64,000 bases of DNA from G963678445 sp963678445 (GCA_963678445.1 OY782877.1:1736001-1800000), one strand, 5' to 3'. Numbered from the stretch's first letter, positions 9,414 through 18,287 are shown. Numbers and translations are program-made. Notes: generated by a model not told the origin, from the sequence alone.

Positions 9414-10435
9414 GGCGGCATACCCGCTATATCCTGCTGCTATGCGCGGGCATCCTTTTCGGAGGAACGGTACTTTTCCAATTGGGCGTCGATCGCACAA
9501 GGACTGACATAGAAACGGATACGTTGCTCTATCTGCCCAATGCACAACTGCTGGAACATTTCACGGGCGGCATGAGTAGTGTAGTCGCCGACATGTTGTG
9601 GCTGCGCTGTGTGCAGTATGTGGCTACGGAATCGAAGGGAGATCGCAATTTTACGTGGCTCAATAATATGTTGAGCACGGTGGTGCAGTTGGACCCGTAC
9701 TTTACAGACGCCTACCGCTATGGCGGTATGTTTCTCGCTGCACTCAAGGCGGATAGTGACGCCGGGCTGCGCCTGCTGGAACAGGGGGTGGTGCAGCAGC
9801 CGCTTTCGTGGGAATTGCCGTATGAAGCTGCGATGATTTTTTTGCTAAACCGGCGTGATGAGCCGGATGCAAAACGGCGCGCCGCCTATTACCTGGCCAT
9901 GAGTAGCGCCACGGGGAATGCACCGGAATTAATCCTGGAGCTTTCGGAAAAACTGCAGGGCGAATATGATCTGGTGCATATTGAGCGTCGCATGTGGACG
10001 AATCTGCTGGAGAGCGACGACACACTGTTGCGGGATCTGGCAAAGCGAAAATTGCAGGAGGTGCAACTGCGGGAAGCATGTCAGGTTCTTCAGGAACGCG
10101 TGCAGATTTTTGCACAAACGCAACCAAAACCGGCAACGAACTTGCAGGAATTATGCGATGTGGGATTGATTCGTAGCTTGCCACCCGATCCTTTTGGTGG
10201 ACATTTCTTTATCGATGCACAGGGGAAAGTGCAAAACAGTACTTTGCTGGATGAAAAAGAGGAAAGACATCGTACAATCATCCAGGAGGCGATAAAGCAC
10301 TTTGCGGAATCGCATCAGCGCAATCCGAAAAACTTGGAAGAACTGGTGGAAAAACAAGTGCTCACACAAATCCCGCCGCATCCCTATGCAGACAAACCCT
10401 GGCGCTACAACCCTGAAACAGGCATAGTGCAATAA
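9410..10435 (+). CDS. Membrane-anchored TPR-like protein of the ABC exporter operon
   Basis: The 341-residue product has an N-terminal membrane anchor (ILLLCAGILFGGTVLF, residues about 8-23) and a helical body. It contains WLNNMLSTVVQLDPYFTDAYRYG and repeats of TPR-like helices to about residue 200. The C-terminal part carries two similar segments, LPPDPFGGHFFIDAQG and IPPHPYADKPWRYNPE, reminiscent of the C-terminal loop of type II secretion pseudopilins. The start overlaps the permease stop, so it is coupled to the exporter and probably acts with it on the periplasmic face. I do not recognise a named family. The gene ends six bases from the convergent menE stop. Confidence 0.7.
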   Translation: MRRHTRYILLLCAGILFGGTVLFQLGVDRTRTDIETDTLLYLPNAQLLEHFTGGMSSVVADMLWLRCVQYVATESKGDRNFTWLNNMLSTVVQLDPYFTDAYRYGGMFLAALKADSDAGLRLLEQGVVQQPLSWELPYEAAMIFLLNRRDEPDAKRRAAYYLAMSSATGNAPELILELSEKLQGEYDLVHIERRMWTNLLESDDTLLRDLAKRKLQEVQLREACQVLQERVQIFAQTQPKPATNLQELCDVGLIRSLPPDPFGGHFFIDAQGKVQNSTLLDEKEERHRTIIQEAIKHFAESHQRNPKNLEELVEKQVLTQIPPHPYADKPWRYNPETGIVQ

Positions 10436-10441
10436 ACAAAA

Positions 10442-11896
10442 TTATCTCTCAAGCAGCTTCCTGGCTTCGGTGCGCAATGTTTTCCGTGATACTTTTATGC
10501 CGACGGGCAATGAGGTGGGCCAAGGGTAAAAGTAGCGAGGTATTTTGTATTTGGGAAGTATCTTTTCCAGCGTGGCGCGTAGTTTTGTGGTATCGCTGCA
10601 CACCATCTCGTCGCCCTGTAGAAAGGCAACGGGCAGGCTACCATACTCTTCGTCATCTATCGACACCACCATCGCTACTGCAACACCATCTATCGAACAT
10701 AAAGACACCTCCACTTCTTCGGGTTGCACATTTTCGCCGCCCACCACAAACATATTGTCGCGCCGCCCTGTTACCCGTAGCGCACCCGTTGCATCCCAAC
10801 TGCCCAAATCGCCTGTAGCAAACCAGCCGTCTGGCGTTAAAGGGCGTTGCAGCGCATCTTCTTCTACATAACCCAAAAATAGCGTTTCGCCACGCACCTG
10901 AATCTCTCCACTTTCGTGAATACGTATACTGTCGGCATTTAAGGGATAACCGGATGTTTGCAGTGATTCCAGGGAAGCTCCTGGCGGGGTTGTTGTCACC
11001 TGGGTGCACATTTCGGTAAGACCGTAGGTGGTATGGACGGGGATGGCGAGTTCGTGCGCACGCCGTATGAGAGATGCAGATACCGCACCGCCTCCCAGCA
11101 GGATGGCTTTGAGACGCTGTAACGCCGCGATACCTTCCTGAGATTGCAGCAGGCGAAATAGTTGGGTGGGCACGAGGGAAAGATGGGTAATCGCGTATTT
11201 TTCAATCGCCTGGGGGATGCTTTCGTTGGCGGCGCTAAAAACTACTGCTGCGTTTGCAAGCAGGCAGCGAAACAAGACGCCGAGTCCCGCCACATGAAAC
11301 ATGGGTAAGGACATCAACCATCGATCGGTTGATGTTAATGGCATATTTGCATTGGCACGCAATGCATTGTGGTAATGGTTTCCATAGCTATGCAACGCCG
11401 CCTTGGGTGCGCCAACGCTTCCAGAGGTGAGCACAAGGGTTGCCGGACGACTGACAGGAATGAGCGGCGGGGCTGAGGGTGCTGGCATGGGGGTTTCCAC
11501 CAAATCATGCGGCGCGAGGGCGTACAGATGGCCCTGGACGGTTGTCGTGGATACGCCGTAGGGCACTACCATGTTGCGACAACGTACCCGTTGTACCACT
11601 TCAAGCAGGTATTGCGCGGGGAAACGAGTGTTCACGGGTAAAGCGATCGCCCCCATCTGGAATATCCCCATGAGCAGTATAGGGTAGGGCGTCCCCGGTG
11701 GCAGGGCCAATGCTACCAGATGTCCTTCGGCCAGCCCTGCTTTGCGCAGGTTGTATGCAACCCCGTTCACATGGGCATAGTACTCGGCATAGGTGTAGCT
11801 CCGATGCGGTGCAATGATGGCCAGCGCATCGGGATGTGTCTGCGCTGCCTTCCCCAGGGGGCATTCCAGATATTGTTCTGTGTTCGCGCTCCTCAT
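10442..11896 (-). CDS. menE: o-Succinylbenzoate-CoA ligase (MenE)
   Basis: This 484-residue adenylate-forming enzyme has the P-loop LVLTSGSVGAPKAALHS, the A5 motif TTYGLTEMCTQVT, the A7 motif GWFATGDLG and the hinge GRRDNMFVVGGENVQPEEVE. The catalytic A10 lysine region is near KIPRYFYPW and KVSRKTLR. It activates o-succinylbenzoate to its CoA thioester in menaquinone synthesis. The motifs alone fit any acyl-CoA ligase; the assignment to MenE comes from its place at the end of an operon with menH, menB, menA and menC. The ATG ending at 11896 is ten bases past the menC stop, with GGGAAGG upstream. Confidence 0.88.
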   Translation of the reverse strand: MRSANTEQYLECPLGKAAQTHPDALAIIAPHRSYTYAEYYAHVNGVAYNLRKAGLAEGHLVALALPPGTPYPILLMGIFQMGAIALPVNTRFPAQYLLEVVQRVRCRNMVVPYGVSTTTVQGHLYALAPHDLVETPMPAPSAPPLIPVSRPATLVLTSGSVGAPKAALHSYGNHYHNALRANANMPLTSTDRWLMSLPMFHVAGLGVLFRCLLANAAVVFSAANESIPQAIEKYAITHLSLVPTQLFRLLQSQEGIAALQRLKAILLGGGAVSASLIRRAHELAIPVHTTYGLTEMCTQVTTTPPGASLESLQTSGYPLNADSIRIHESGEIQVRGETLFLGYVEEDALQRPLTPDGWFATGDLGSWDATGALRVTGRRDNMFVVGGENVQPEEVEVSLCSIDGVAVAMVVSIDDEEYGSLPVAFLQGDEMVCSDTTKLRATLEKILPKYKIPRYFYPWPTSLPVGIKVSRKTLRTEARKLLER

Positions 11897-11906
11897 TCGA
11901 TATCGA

Positions 11907-13043
11907 TCAGCCTTCCCATACGCTTTCCAGACGGTCTTCCGCCACACGTCTGGACCGTTGACTTAGGGTAGCCACCTGCGCCGTTCCGGTATCCAGTGCA
12001 AGGGGTTGCTCCAGTACATCTTCGGCCAACCAGCCGTATGTATCCAATCCTACCGGGGTGTTGGGACAACACACGGCAGCATAGTTTGCCAGCATTGCCA
12101 GCCCCACGCCGGATTCAAAGGTGCTGCTAACGATGATGCGTTTGGGCAGCAGCGGATGTTGCGCCAAAACCGCACCTATATTGGGAAAATGCATCAGCAT
12201 CGGTTTCCAAATGCAGGCAGCGGCATGGTTCAGCAGATCCAGCATACGAAGCTCTTCTGCAGAAACCTCTTCCTGGGTAGAAAAGGGTTCCGCCACGCGC
12301 TCAAGCGTCATCAGGGTCTCATCTAATGCATATGGAATCCCGGTGCTCTCTGTAAAAAAACGCAGATGCGCCGGGTCTTCTAAAGGCTCTTCAATGTATT
12401 CAACACCACATACCGCCACCTGTTTGCCAAAGGCCACTGCTGTGTCCAAATCCCATGCGCGGTTTGCATCAAGCCGTAGCGCGATCCTTTCGCCCACGGC
12501 TGCACGCACAGCATGTACTAAAGCGATCTCTTCTTCAATCGAAGTGCGCCCTACTTTGAGTTTAACTGCACGGTAGCCCTTTTCGGTTGCCTCGCATGCA
12601 CGCAACAAGACCTCTTCCCGGCTTCCTGTCAGTAGTGCGTTCAGAGGAATCTCGTCGGGACTGTCGGACGCCAGGTAGCGGTGTACCGATGGGGTTTCCG
12701 ATTGTGCGGCACGCAATTGAAGTGCGGCGCTTTCGAGTGCAAATGATACGGAACGCACTCTCAGTAGGGGCATCAGACCCAAGCCCTCAAAGGCTGTGCG
12801 TGTTTCTGGAAAAACCTTTCCTTGCAGCAGGCGTGCACACCGCAGGATTGCATTCCATGCCTCTTGCAATGATTCGCGACTGAAGCCTGGCAGTGGCGCA
12901 GCTTCGCCCCAGCCTACCGTACCGTTCCTCCCGGTCAGTTTCAGCAGAAAGCCGGTCCGCTTGTGCACGGTACCCGTCGATAGCACCAATGGGGTGCGCA
13001 AGGGCAGTATGTACCGATAAACTTGCGCCCGTGTGATTTTCAT
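11907..13043 (-). CDS. menC: o-Succinylbenzoate synthase (MenC)
   Basis: The 378-residue protein is an enolase-superfamily enzyme. Visible marks are the KxK catalytic lysine motif (AVKLKVGR), metal ligands in RLDANRAWD, YIEEPL and the second lysine/aspartate region ALDET. It dehydrates SHCHC to o-succinylbenzoate. The start is the ATG ending at 13043, which overlaps the menA stop as ATGA; the open frame upstream of it lies inside menA and is not used. Racemases and epimerases of the same superfamily share these motifs, but the operon context supports MenC. Confidence 0.9.
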   Translation of the reverse strand: MKITRAQVYRYILPLRTPLVLSTGTVHKRTGFLLKLTGRNGTVGWGEAAPLPGFSRESLQEAWNAILRCARLLQGKVFPETRTAFEGLGLMPLLRVRSVSFALESAALQLRAAQSETPSVHRYLASDSPDEIPLNALLTGSREEVLLRACEATEKGYRAVKLKVGRTSIEEEIALVHAVRAAVGERIALRLDANRAWDLDTAVAFGKQVAVCGVEYIEEPLEDPAHLRFFTESTGIPYALDETLMTLERVAEPFSTQEEVSAEELRMLDLLNHAAACIWKPMLMHFPNIGAVLAQHPLLPKRIIVSSTFESGVGLAMLANYAAVCCPNTPVGLDTYGWLAEDVLEQPLALDTGTAQVATLSQRSRRVAEDRLESVWEG

Positions 13044-13921
13044 AGCAACCACCCCACCGAATACAGCACGCTGAAAAATAGCTGTAGCTTGCCGGTTGCC
13101 GCTAAAACGGTATTTAACTCGGGTCCGCCCCCCAAATGAAAAACTTTTTGAATGGAAACAAGCGCTAACAAGGCTGCGTGGCATGCCAGTAGCGCCCAGC
13201 CGTGTCCTGGATAGAACGTGTGTATGCACAGTGGCGTCAGTAATGTCGCGCTTAGTAATGCAAGGGTGTACTCCCCTTGGGCGAAACGTTTTCCAAAGCG
13301 CACGGCCAAGGTCTTTTTACCGCTTTGCTGATCCTCTTCACGATCCCGCAGGTTGTTTACGGTCAACAATGCCAGGGAAAAGAAACCCGGGGCCATGCCT
13401 ACCCATACGGGCAGCGCATCCCATTGCAGCACTTGCACGTAGTACGTACCCGCTACCGCCACGGGGCCAAAAAAGACGAACGCGAATACATCCGCCAAAC
13501 CAATGTAGCCCAGAGGATAGGGGCCACCGGTGTACAACACGCCACAGGCGATGGAAATCAGGCCAATGAGCAAAATGGGCCAGCCACCCCGGTACACCAG
13601 GTACAGCCCCACCAGAAAGGCCAGGGCAAAGACCAGTATGGTCGCCCTGCGCATCTGTATCGGCGTCACCCAGCCCGACTGTGTTGCGCGCTGTGGCCCC
13701 AAGCGCGCCTCTGTATCTGCCCCTTTTATAAAATCAAAGTAATCGTTGGCAAAGTTGGCCCCGATCTGGATAAGCATGGCGCCTATCAGTGCCGCCATTG
13801 CCGCAGGCGCATGAAAGGAACCCGCGTCTAGCGCCAATGCGGACCCCAATAGGACAGGGGATACGCTTGCCCAAAGGGTCTTGGGACGCGCTGCTAAAAA
13901 CCAAACTCGAAAAAAATTCAC
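13040..13921 (-). CDS. menA: 1,4-Dihydroxy-2-naphthoate polyprenyltransferase (MenA)
   Basis: This 293-residue UbiA-superfamily prenyltransferase has about eight or nine membrane helices. Its first Asp-rich motif is ANDYFDFIKGADTE, with Q/R-rich RLGPQRATQSG after it; the second motif is NNLRDREEDQQSGKKTLAVRFG. These bind the magnesium-pyrophosphate of the polyprenyl donor. It attaches the isoprenoid chain to DHNA at the inner membrane. The opening MNFFRVWFLAARPKTLWAS is typical of MenA. It starts 10 bases after the menB stop and overlaps menC by four bases, so it is coupled within the operon. Confidence 0.93.
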   Translation of the reverse strand: MNFFRVWFLAARPKTLWASVSPVLLGSALALDAGSFHAPAAMAALIGAMLIQIGANFANDYFDFIKGADTEARLGPQRATQSGWVTPIQMRRATILVFALAFLVGLYLVYRGGWPILLIGLISIACGVLYTGGPYPLGYIGLADVFAFVFFGPVAVAGTYYVQVLQWDALPVWVGMAPGFFSLALLTVNNLRDREEDQQSGKKTLAVRFGKRFAQGEYTLALLSATLLTPLCIHTFYPGHGWALLACHAALLALVSIQKVFHLGGGPELNTVLAATGKLQLFFSVLYSVGWLL

Positions 13922-13931
13922 CTTCTCTACC

Positions 13932-14756
13932 TCACGGATTGCGGGGAAACTTGCTGAAATCGGGCTGGCGTTTTTCTACAAAGGCGTTGCGACCTTCCTG
14001 CCCTTCCTCCGTCATGTAGAACAAACTTGTTGCGTTGCCAGCCAGCTCCATCAAGCCCGCCTGCCCATCTTCATCCGCATTCATCGCTGCCTTGAGGCAG
14101 CGAATCGCCATGGGAGAGTTACGCAGAATTTCACGACACCATTGCACGGTCTCCGTTTCCAGCTGCTCATAAGGAACCACTGTGTTTACCAACCCCATCT
14201 CCAACGCCTGTTGCGCATTGTACTGGCGGCACAAGAACCAAATCTCGCGCGCCTTCTTTTGCCCCACCATGCGCGCCAGGTGCGCCGAACCGTACCCGGC
14301 ATCGAAGGAACCCACCTTGGGGCCAGTCTGGCCAAAGATGGCATTGTCTGCGGCAATTGTTAAATCACATACCATGGCCAGGATGTTTCCGCCACCAATG
14401 GCATAGCCCGCCACCATGGCAATCACCGGTTTGGGACAGGTGCGAATCTGACGATGCAAATCGAGCACGTTTAAACGATCCGCGCCGCTTTCCCCATCGC
14501 GATATCCTGCTTCTCCCCGAATTTTTTGGTCGCCGCCTGAACAAAACGCTTCCTTGCCTTCGCCAGTCAGAATAATCGCCCCAATCTCTGAATCGAAACG
14601 TGCGTTGCGCAATGCGTCGCTTATTTCGTCATTGGTCAGCGGTGTGAAGGCGTTGCGGCGGTGGGGACGGTTGATCGTAATTTTTGCGATACCTTCCGCC
14701 TTGTGATATTTGATTTCTTTATAGGAACCAGCTTCTAGCCAATTGATTGTCGACAT
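13932..14756 (-). CDS. menB: 1,4-Dihydroxy-2-naphthoyl-CoA synthase (MenB)
   Basis: The 274-residue crotonase-fold protein carries hallmark MenB segments: [15 protein letters not shown], the oxyanion loop AGYAIGGGN and [20 protein letters not shown] followed by [18 protein letters not shown]. These separate it from general enoyl-CoA hydratases. It closes the naphthoate ring by an intramolecular Claisen (Dieckmann) condensation of OSB-CoA. GGAGAGGAAGAC lies directly upstream of the chosen ATG. An in-frame extension to 14801 is unlikely to be used. Second gene of the men operon, 74 bases after menH. Confidence 0.95.
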   Translation of the reverse strand: MSTINWLEAGSYKEIKYHKAEGIAKITINRPHRRNAFTPLTNDEISDALRNARFDSEIGAIILTGEGKEAFCSGGDQKIRGEAGYRDGESGADRLNVLDLHRQIRTCPKPVIAMVAGYAIGGGNILAMVCDLTIAADNAIFGQTGPKVGSFDAGYGSAHLARMVGQKKAREIWFLCRQYNAQQALEMGLVNTVVPYEQLETETVQWCREILRNSPMAIRCLKAAMNADEDGQAGLMELAGNATSLFYMTEEGQEGRNAFVEKRQPDFSKFPRNP

Positions 14757-14830
14757 GTCTTCCTCTCCAAATGACACGATGCATTTGCATTGCATTTCCA
14801 CTTAGAACTGTGGGAATAGGCGCGCGTTTT

Positions 14831-15652
14831 TTATGTGTAATGCGCCAGTAAAAAACGTTTTATAACGGTAGTATAGCTTTTCGGGTTTTCCAGGTGCACA
14901 TTATGGCCGCAGTCCGGTACGCAGTATGTATGCAGTTGGGGTGCATGTTTTTGCATCTCTTTGGACAGGGCAACGTATTTGAGGTCCAGCGCGCCTGTAA
15001 CTAACAGCGTCGGGACGCTTATATCCCCCAACATCGGCCATAAATTCGGTTGGGACCCGGTCCCCAAAGCGCGCAAGGCCGCAGCTAATACTGCGGGACG
15101 ATTGATACGCCGTCGCCGTAACAGGTTTTTCAGAGTTTCAGGATGCGACGTCAGGCTTTTAAACAGTGGCATGGCATACCATTCCTCCAGAAAGGCGGCG
15201 AATGCTTCTGGATCGGCTTCCATCTCGGCCAAACGCGACGCCAAGGCTTCGTCCTGCTCTTGGCGCGTGTGACGCGCTGAAGCTGAGGGAAGTCCTGGTG
15301 AGGCTGATTCCACAACAACCGCCCAGAAACGCTGCGGGTAGTGGGTTGCTAAATACAGGGCCAAGCGCCCCCCCATGGAATACCCTATACAAGCGCAACG
15401 CGCCAGGCCTCTACGGTCCATTTCTGCCAACAACGCTGCTGCCAACGCTGGCATCTCCGGCAACGGTGTCTCCGGGGCACACTGCGTTTCTCCATGCCCA
15501 GGCAAATCGGGACACCAACAAGAAAAGTGGGGAGTGAGCTCTTCTGCTACTTTCTGCCAATCCCGGCTACAGCCCAAAAAGCCGTGCAGAAGAAGAAGTG
15601 GGGGAGAGGATTGCGGACCGCAAACATACGAATTCCACTGTATGTTTTTCAC
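14831..15652 (-). CDS. menH: SHCHC synthase, alpha/beta hydrolase (MenH)
   Basis: The 273-residue alpha/beta-hydrolase has the oxyanion loop LLLHGFLGCSRDW, the nucleophile elbow GYSMGGRLAL (Ser in G-x-S-x-G), an acid region LLVTGALDLKYV and a catalytic histidine in CGHNVHLENP. In MenH these residues eliminate pyruvate from SEPHCHC. Many hydrolases share the fold. The SxMGGRxAL elbow together with its position as first gene of the men operon makes MenH the best call. No menF, menD or DHNA-CoA thioesterase gene is present in the window. Confidence 0.85.
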   Translation of the reverse strand: MKNIQWNSYVCGPQSSPPLLLLHGFLGCSRDWQKVAEELTPHFSCWCPDLPGHGETQCAPETPLPEMPALAAALLAEMDRRGLARCACIGYSMGGRLALYLATHYPQRFWAVVVESASPGLPSASARHTRQEQDEALASRLAEMEADPEAFAAFLEEWYAMPLFKSLTSHPETLKNLLRRRRINRPAVLAAALRALGTGSQPNLWPMLGDISVPTLLVTGALDLKYVALSKEMQKHAPQLHTYCVPDCGHNVHLENPKSYTTVIKRFLLAHYT

Positions 15653-15737
15653 CTCAATCTCCCTGACGTCTATGACCTAATTTAACTACGAAAAGCGCAC
15701 CAATTTTTTGAGGAACGGTTGCACAGCGGGGCAATAA

Positions 15738-15774
15738 AGAAAGCACGGTCCGAAGCATAGCACTGCTTCGGACC
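15738..15774 (-). terminator. Intrinsic terminator of the HU gene
   Basis: An 11-bp perfect stem (GGTCCGAAGCA with TGCTTCGGACC, six-base loop) follows the HU stop. On the minus strand it runs into GTGCTTTCTTTATTGC. Confidence 0.78.
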
Positions 15775-15797
15775 GACACTTAGACGTGAGGCGGATA

Positions 15798-16115
15798 TTA
15801 TTTCTTTTTGTCTGGTGTGATGGCGTCTTTTGCTGCTTTGGCGATACGGAATTTGAGTACTTTTTTCGCCGGAATACGGATCGTTTCGCCTGTTGCAGGG
15901 TTGCGGCCTTTGCGCGCCTTGCGGCTGACGACTACCAGTTTGCCAACACCCGGGAAGGTGAAGCCAACATTCGCCTGGCTATAGGACAATTCGGTCAGTG
16001 CTGCCAACACGCTGCCGACATCCTTTTTTGTCAGGCCTGTTTCTTCCGCCAGTGATTCCAGGATTTTTGCCTTGGTCAATGGCTTGTCCGAACTCTTCGC
16101 TTTCTTGAATGGCAT
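15798..16115 (-). CDS. HU/IHF family DNA-binding protein
   Basis: This 105-residue basic protein shows the HU fold: the helical part PLTKAKILESLAEETGLTKKDV, then beta arms with FPGVGKLVVVSRKARKGRNP and ATGETIRIPAKKVLKFR. The proline-containing arm inserts in the DNA minor groove. It is slightly longer than the usual 90 residues because of an N-terminal basic stretch and a Lys-rich tail. AGGAGG lies eight bases upstream of the ATG. It has its own terminator and a long leader with a candidate promoter, so it is likely monocistronic. Confidence 0.95.
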   Translation of the reverse strand: MPFKKAKSSDKPLTKAKILESLAEETGLTKKDVGSVLAALTELSYSQANVGFTFPGVGKLVVVSRKARKGRNPATGETIRIPAKKVLKFRIAKAAKDAITPDKKK

Positions 16116-16509
16116 CTCTTAACCTCCTGTGCTTACAGTTTCCCCAAACATATGCATGCGTTCACGGCTGAAAACCGCGCATGCGATTTTGCCCGCCGGA
16201 ACCTCCAATTAGTGCACGGAAAGATATAACTGCTTATTTTTCCGCATACCATTGATTAGCGCCTAAATATCAATTTGTCAAGCCTTATTTTTAGGGCTAT
16301 TTTAAAGTTTACGGCTCGAAAACCCCTGTATTTAAAGGCCAAAGCGCATATTTGGCTAAAAAAAAGCAGAATTGAGTTCGTAACCCTTTATTTACCAGCT
16401 AGTTACGATTTACATTGAAGTTCTCCTCAGGAACGCGCTATTCTTGGGAGAAAAGCGAAAAACTATCTTGGCATAGAAAAATTTATGGAATGAATAAGGA
16501 AAAAATGGC
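16116..16509. other. AT-rich divergent region between HU and the metallophosphoesterase-like gene
   Basis: No gene is visible. A stem-loop at 16154-16184 (outer 7 bp GCATGCG with CGCATGC, inner CGG/CCG with a four-base bulge) lies in the HU leader. The candidate HU promoter is at 16253-16281. The stretch 16260-16400 is markedly AT-rich and probably holds promoter elements for both genes. Confidence 0.5.
16253..16281 (-). promoter_or_regulatory. Candidate sigma-70-type promoter of the HU gene
   Basis: On the minus strand a perfect TTGACA is followed after 17 bases by TAATCA. The -35 box is ideal and the -10 is weak. It would give a leader of about 130 bases that contains the stem-loop at 16154-16184. 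Confidence 0.35.
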
Positions 16510-17136
16510 ATGCAATTGGCGGTTTTGGGTGATATAAACGGTAATATTTGCGCTTTGGAGGCGGTGTTGCACGCTATTGAAGAGGCGGGCATATTGACCA
16601 TTTTTCATACTGGGAACAGTGTTGTGGGGCATCCGGAAGGCGCGGCGGTGCTGGAGTGTCTGCAAGCGGCACAGGTTGTTTGTGTGCAGGGCGATCAGGA
16701 TCGCCAGCTGGTCCGGTTTGGTAAAAAACCACCGCGCGATGCTGCGTTACATGCCGCTATGCAACATGCATACGAAACTCTTCACAGTACCGCACTGGAA
16801 CATTTACGCACATTGCCTAAAAAGAGAACGTTGGAAATGGAGGAGCTCTCTATCGCTGTTACCCACGGTTCGTTGACGAGTCAGGCTGAAATACTTTCCG
16901 CTGAAACGTCTTCGATGCGCCTACAGCGTCAGCGAGAAATTGTCCCGGCGGATCTTATTCTGTGTGGTGGAGCGCCTACCCCGTTTTATCGTCAGATCGC
17001 CAACACTTTTTTTGTAGGGCCGGGATGGGTGGATGAGGCTCCAGGGCGTGCGCGTTATGCGGTTGTTGATACGGAGGAGGAAATGTGGTCCGTCGATTTT
17101 CCGCATGTTTCGTACACCGTAGAGGAGCATTCCTGA
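16510..17136 (+). CDS. Metallophosphoesterase-fold protein lacking most metal ligands
   Basis: The 208-residue protein aligns by eye with YfcE/MJ0936-like phosphoesterases along its whole length: LGDINGNICALEAVL for the usual SDIHGNLxALExVL, FVGPGWVDEAP for the NPGS loop, and AVTHGS near residue 117. Almost every metal-binding motif is changed. D-x-H is D8-I-N10, the GD aspartate is N36, GNHD reads G61-D-Q-D64, and GHTH is replaced by GGAPT around 153-157. Only D8 and H119 remain of the expected set. It is therefore probably a pseudoenzyme with a binding or regulatory role, or an enzyme with a different centre. It converges on the CheD-CheR gene with 14 bases between stops. Confidence 0.72.
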   Translation: MQLAVLGDINGNICALEAVLHAIEEAGILTIFHTGNSVVGHPEGAAVLECLQAAQVVCVQGDQDRQLVRFGKKPPRDAALHAAMQHAYETLHSTALEHLRTLPKKRTLEMEELSIAVTHGSLTSQAEILSAETSSMRLQRQREIVPADLILCGGAPTPFYRQIANTFFVGPGWVDEAPGRARYAVVDTEEEMWSVDFPHVSYTVEEHS

Positions 17137-17150
17137 GGGAAGATGGCGCT

Positions 17151-18287
17151 CTAGCAGAGGCCGGTTTCGCCTGCATTCCGCCGATACCAGTTTTTGGCAA
17201 AGCGTGTAACGCCAAATTCCTGGGGAATGGCCTGCGCGACCATAGGCGAGGCGGTGCTTACGTAGAGGTAGCCTTGTGGCTGTAGTGCGCGCACGAGACT
17301 GGCGATGTAAACGCGTTGGATCTCCGGGGGGAAATACTGCAGGACGTGATCGCAGATGACCAGTTCGAAGCGATGCCGTCGGCTGCCTTCTCTGATGTCG
17401 CGATGTTTGAAGATGGAAACACGCCGCAGAGCATCGCCTACACGTACGGCATTGGCTTTCTCTGCATGGGTGTAACGATCCAACAATCGTTGGTAGGAGC
17501 CCAGGTTTTCGCGCATAACGGCGTATTCTCCTCGCACTGCAATGCGCAAGGCGTCTTCGGAGATGTCCGTTCCCAGGACTTTGAAATCCACTCTGGATTT
17601 TCGAAAGCTTAACCAGTCCAGGGTAATCATGGCGACGGAATAGACTTCCATCCCGACGGAACATCCTGCACACCATACGTGAAAGCGGTTTCCCTGGCGC
17701 AGGGACTCCGCGAGTATGCGTGTACGAATTTCTTTTAGCAAGGCGTTGTTGCGAAAAAAAACACTTGCCCCCGTGGTAATTCGCTGGCGTGGGTCGTTGA
17801 ATTTTTTCAGGGCTTGCTCATGGGGTAGCACTAAGGCTGCATCGTGTGTGCGTTTGAAGAGTGTCAGCACGCCCTCGGCGGGGTCTAAGAGGATTTTGCG
17901 GTGGTAGCGTCCAAGTACATCAACGGGCTCGAAGGGAATTTGTTCTTTTTTAAGCAGTGCGCAAACGCTTTGGTACAACGGTGCGCTGGAGGTATCGCCG
18001 CCGATGAGAAAGCATTGGCATGTATCGGGAAGGAGCCCGTGCTGGCGCAGTCCTTGGGTGAGTAATTGCAGTGCACCAGCGGGACTATGCCCTCCTTGCG
18101 CCTGGAATCCTGTAATGTGGCTTATTGCACCCAGGCGGCGTTTAGCATTATAGAAGCCAATGCACACACAGCTACGCAGCAAGGTCAGCTGGGCTTCTTT
18201 GCCGACAAAGACCTCGCCTTGTTGCACACGCACGCAATGTCTGCATTCGAAATTATGTGGGGTCTCCACCACTTTTATTGCGGCCAT
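17151..18287 (-). CDS. CheD-CheR fusion: chemoreceptor deamidase-like plus methyltransferase
   Basis: This 378-residue protein joins two chemotaxis enzymes. Residues about 20-150 look like CheD: LLRSCVCIGFYNAKRRLGAI with Cys40 and then His57 in ISHITGF, followed by LGRYHRKILLDPAEGV, the conserved CheD tail. Residues about 170-370 are CheR: FFRN, the SAM site WCAGCSVGMEVYSVAM (205-220), LGTDISEDAL, FKHRDIREG and LVICDHVLQYF. CheD deamidates and CheR methylates glutamates of chemoreceptors, so one chain may do both. The start has AGGAAACAGCG upstream; a 40-residue extension to 18407 lacks such a site. No other che gene is adjacent. Confidence 0.8.
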   Translation of the reverse strand: MAAIKVVETPHNFECRHCVRVQQGEVFVGKEAQLTLLRSCVCIGFYNAKRRLGAISHITGFQAQGGHSPAGALQLLTQGLRQHGLLPDTCQCFLIGGDTSSAPLYQSVCALLKKEQIPFEPVDVLGRYHRKILLDPAEGVLTLFKRTHDAALVLPHEQALKKFNDPRQRITTGASVFFRNNALLKEIRTRILAESLRQGNRFHVWCAGCSVGMEVYSVAMITLDWLSFRKSRVDFKVLGTDISEDALRIAVRGEYAVMRENLGSYQRLLDRYTHAEKANAVRVGDALRRVSIFKHRDIREGSRRHRFELVICDHVLQYFPPEIQRVYIASLVRALQPQGYLYVSTASPMVAQAIPQEFGVTRFAKNWYRRNAGETGLC

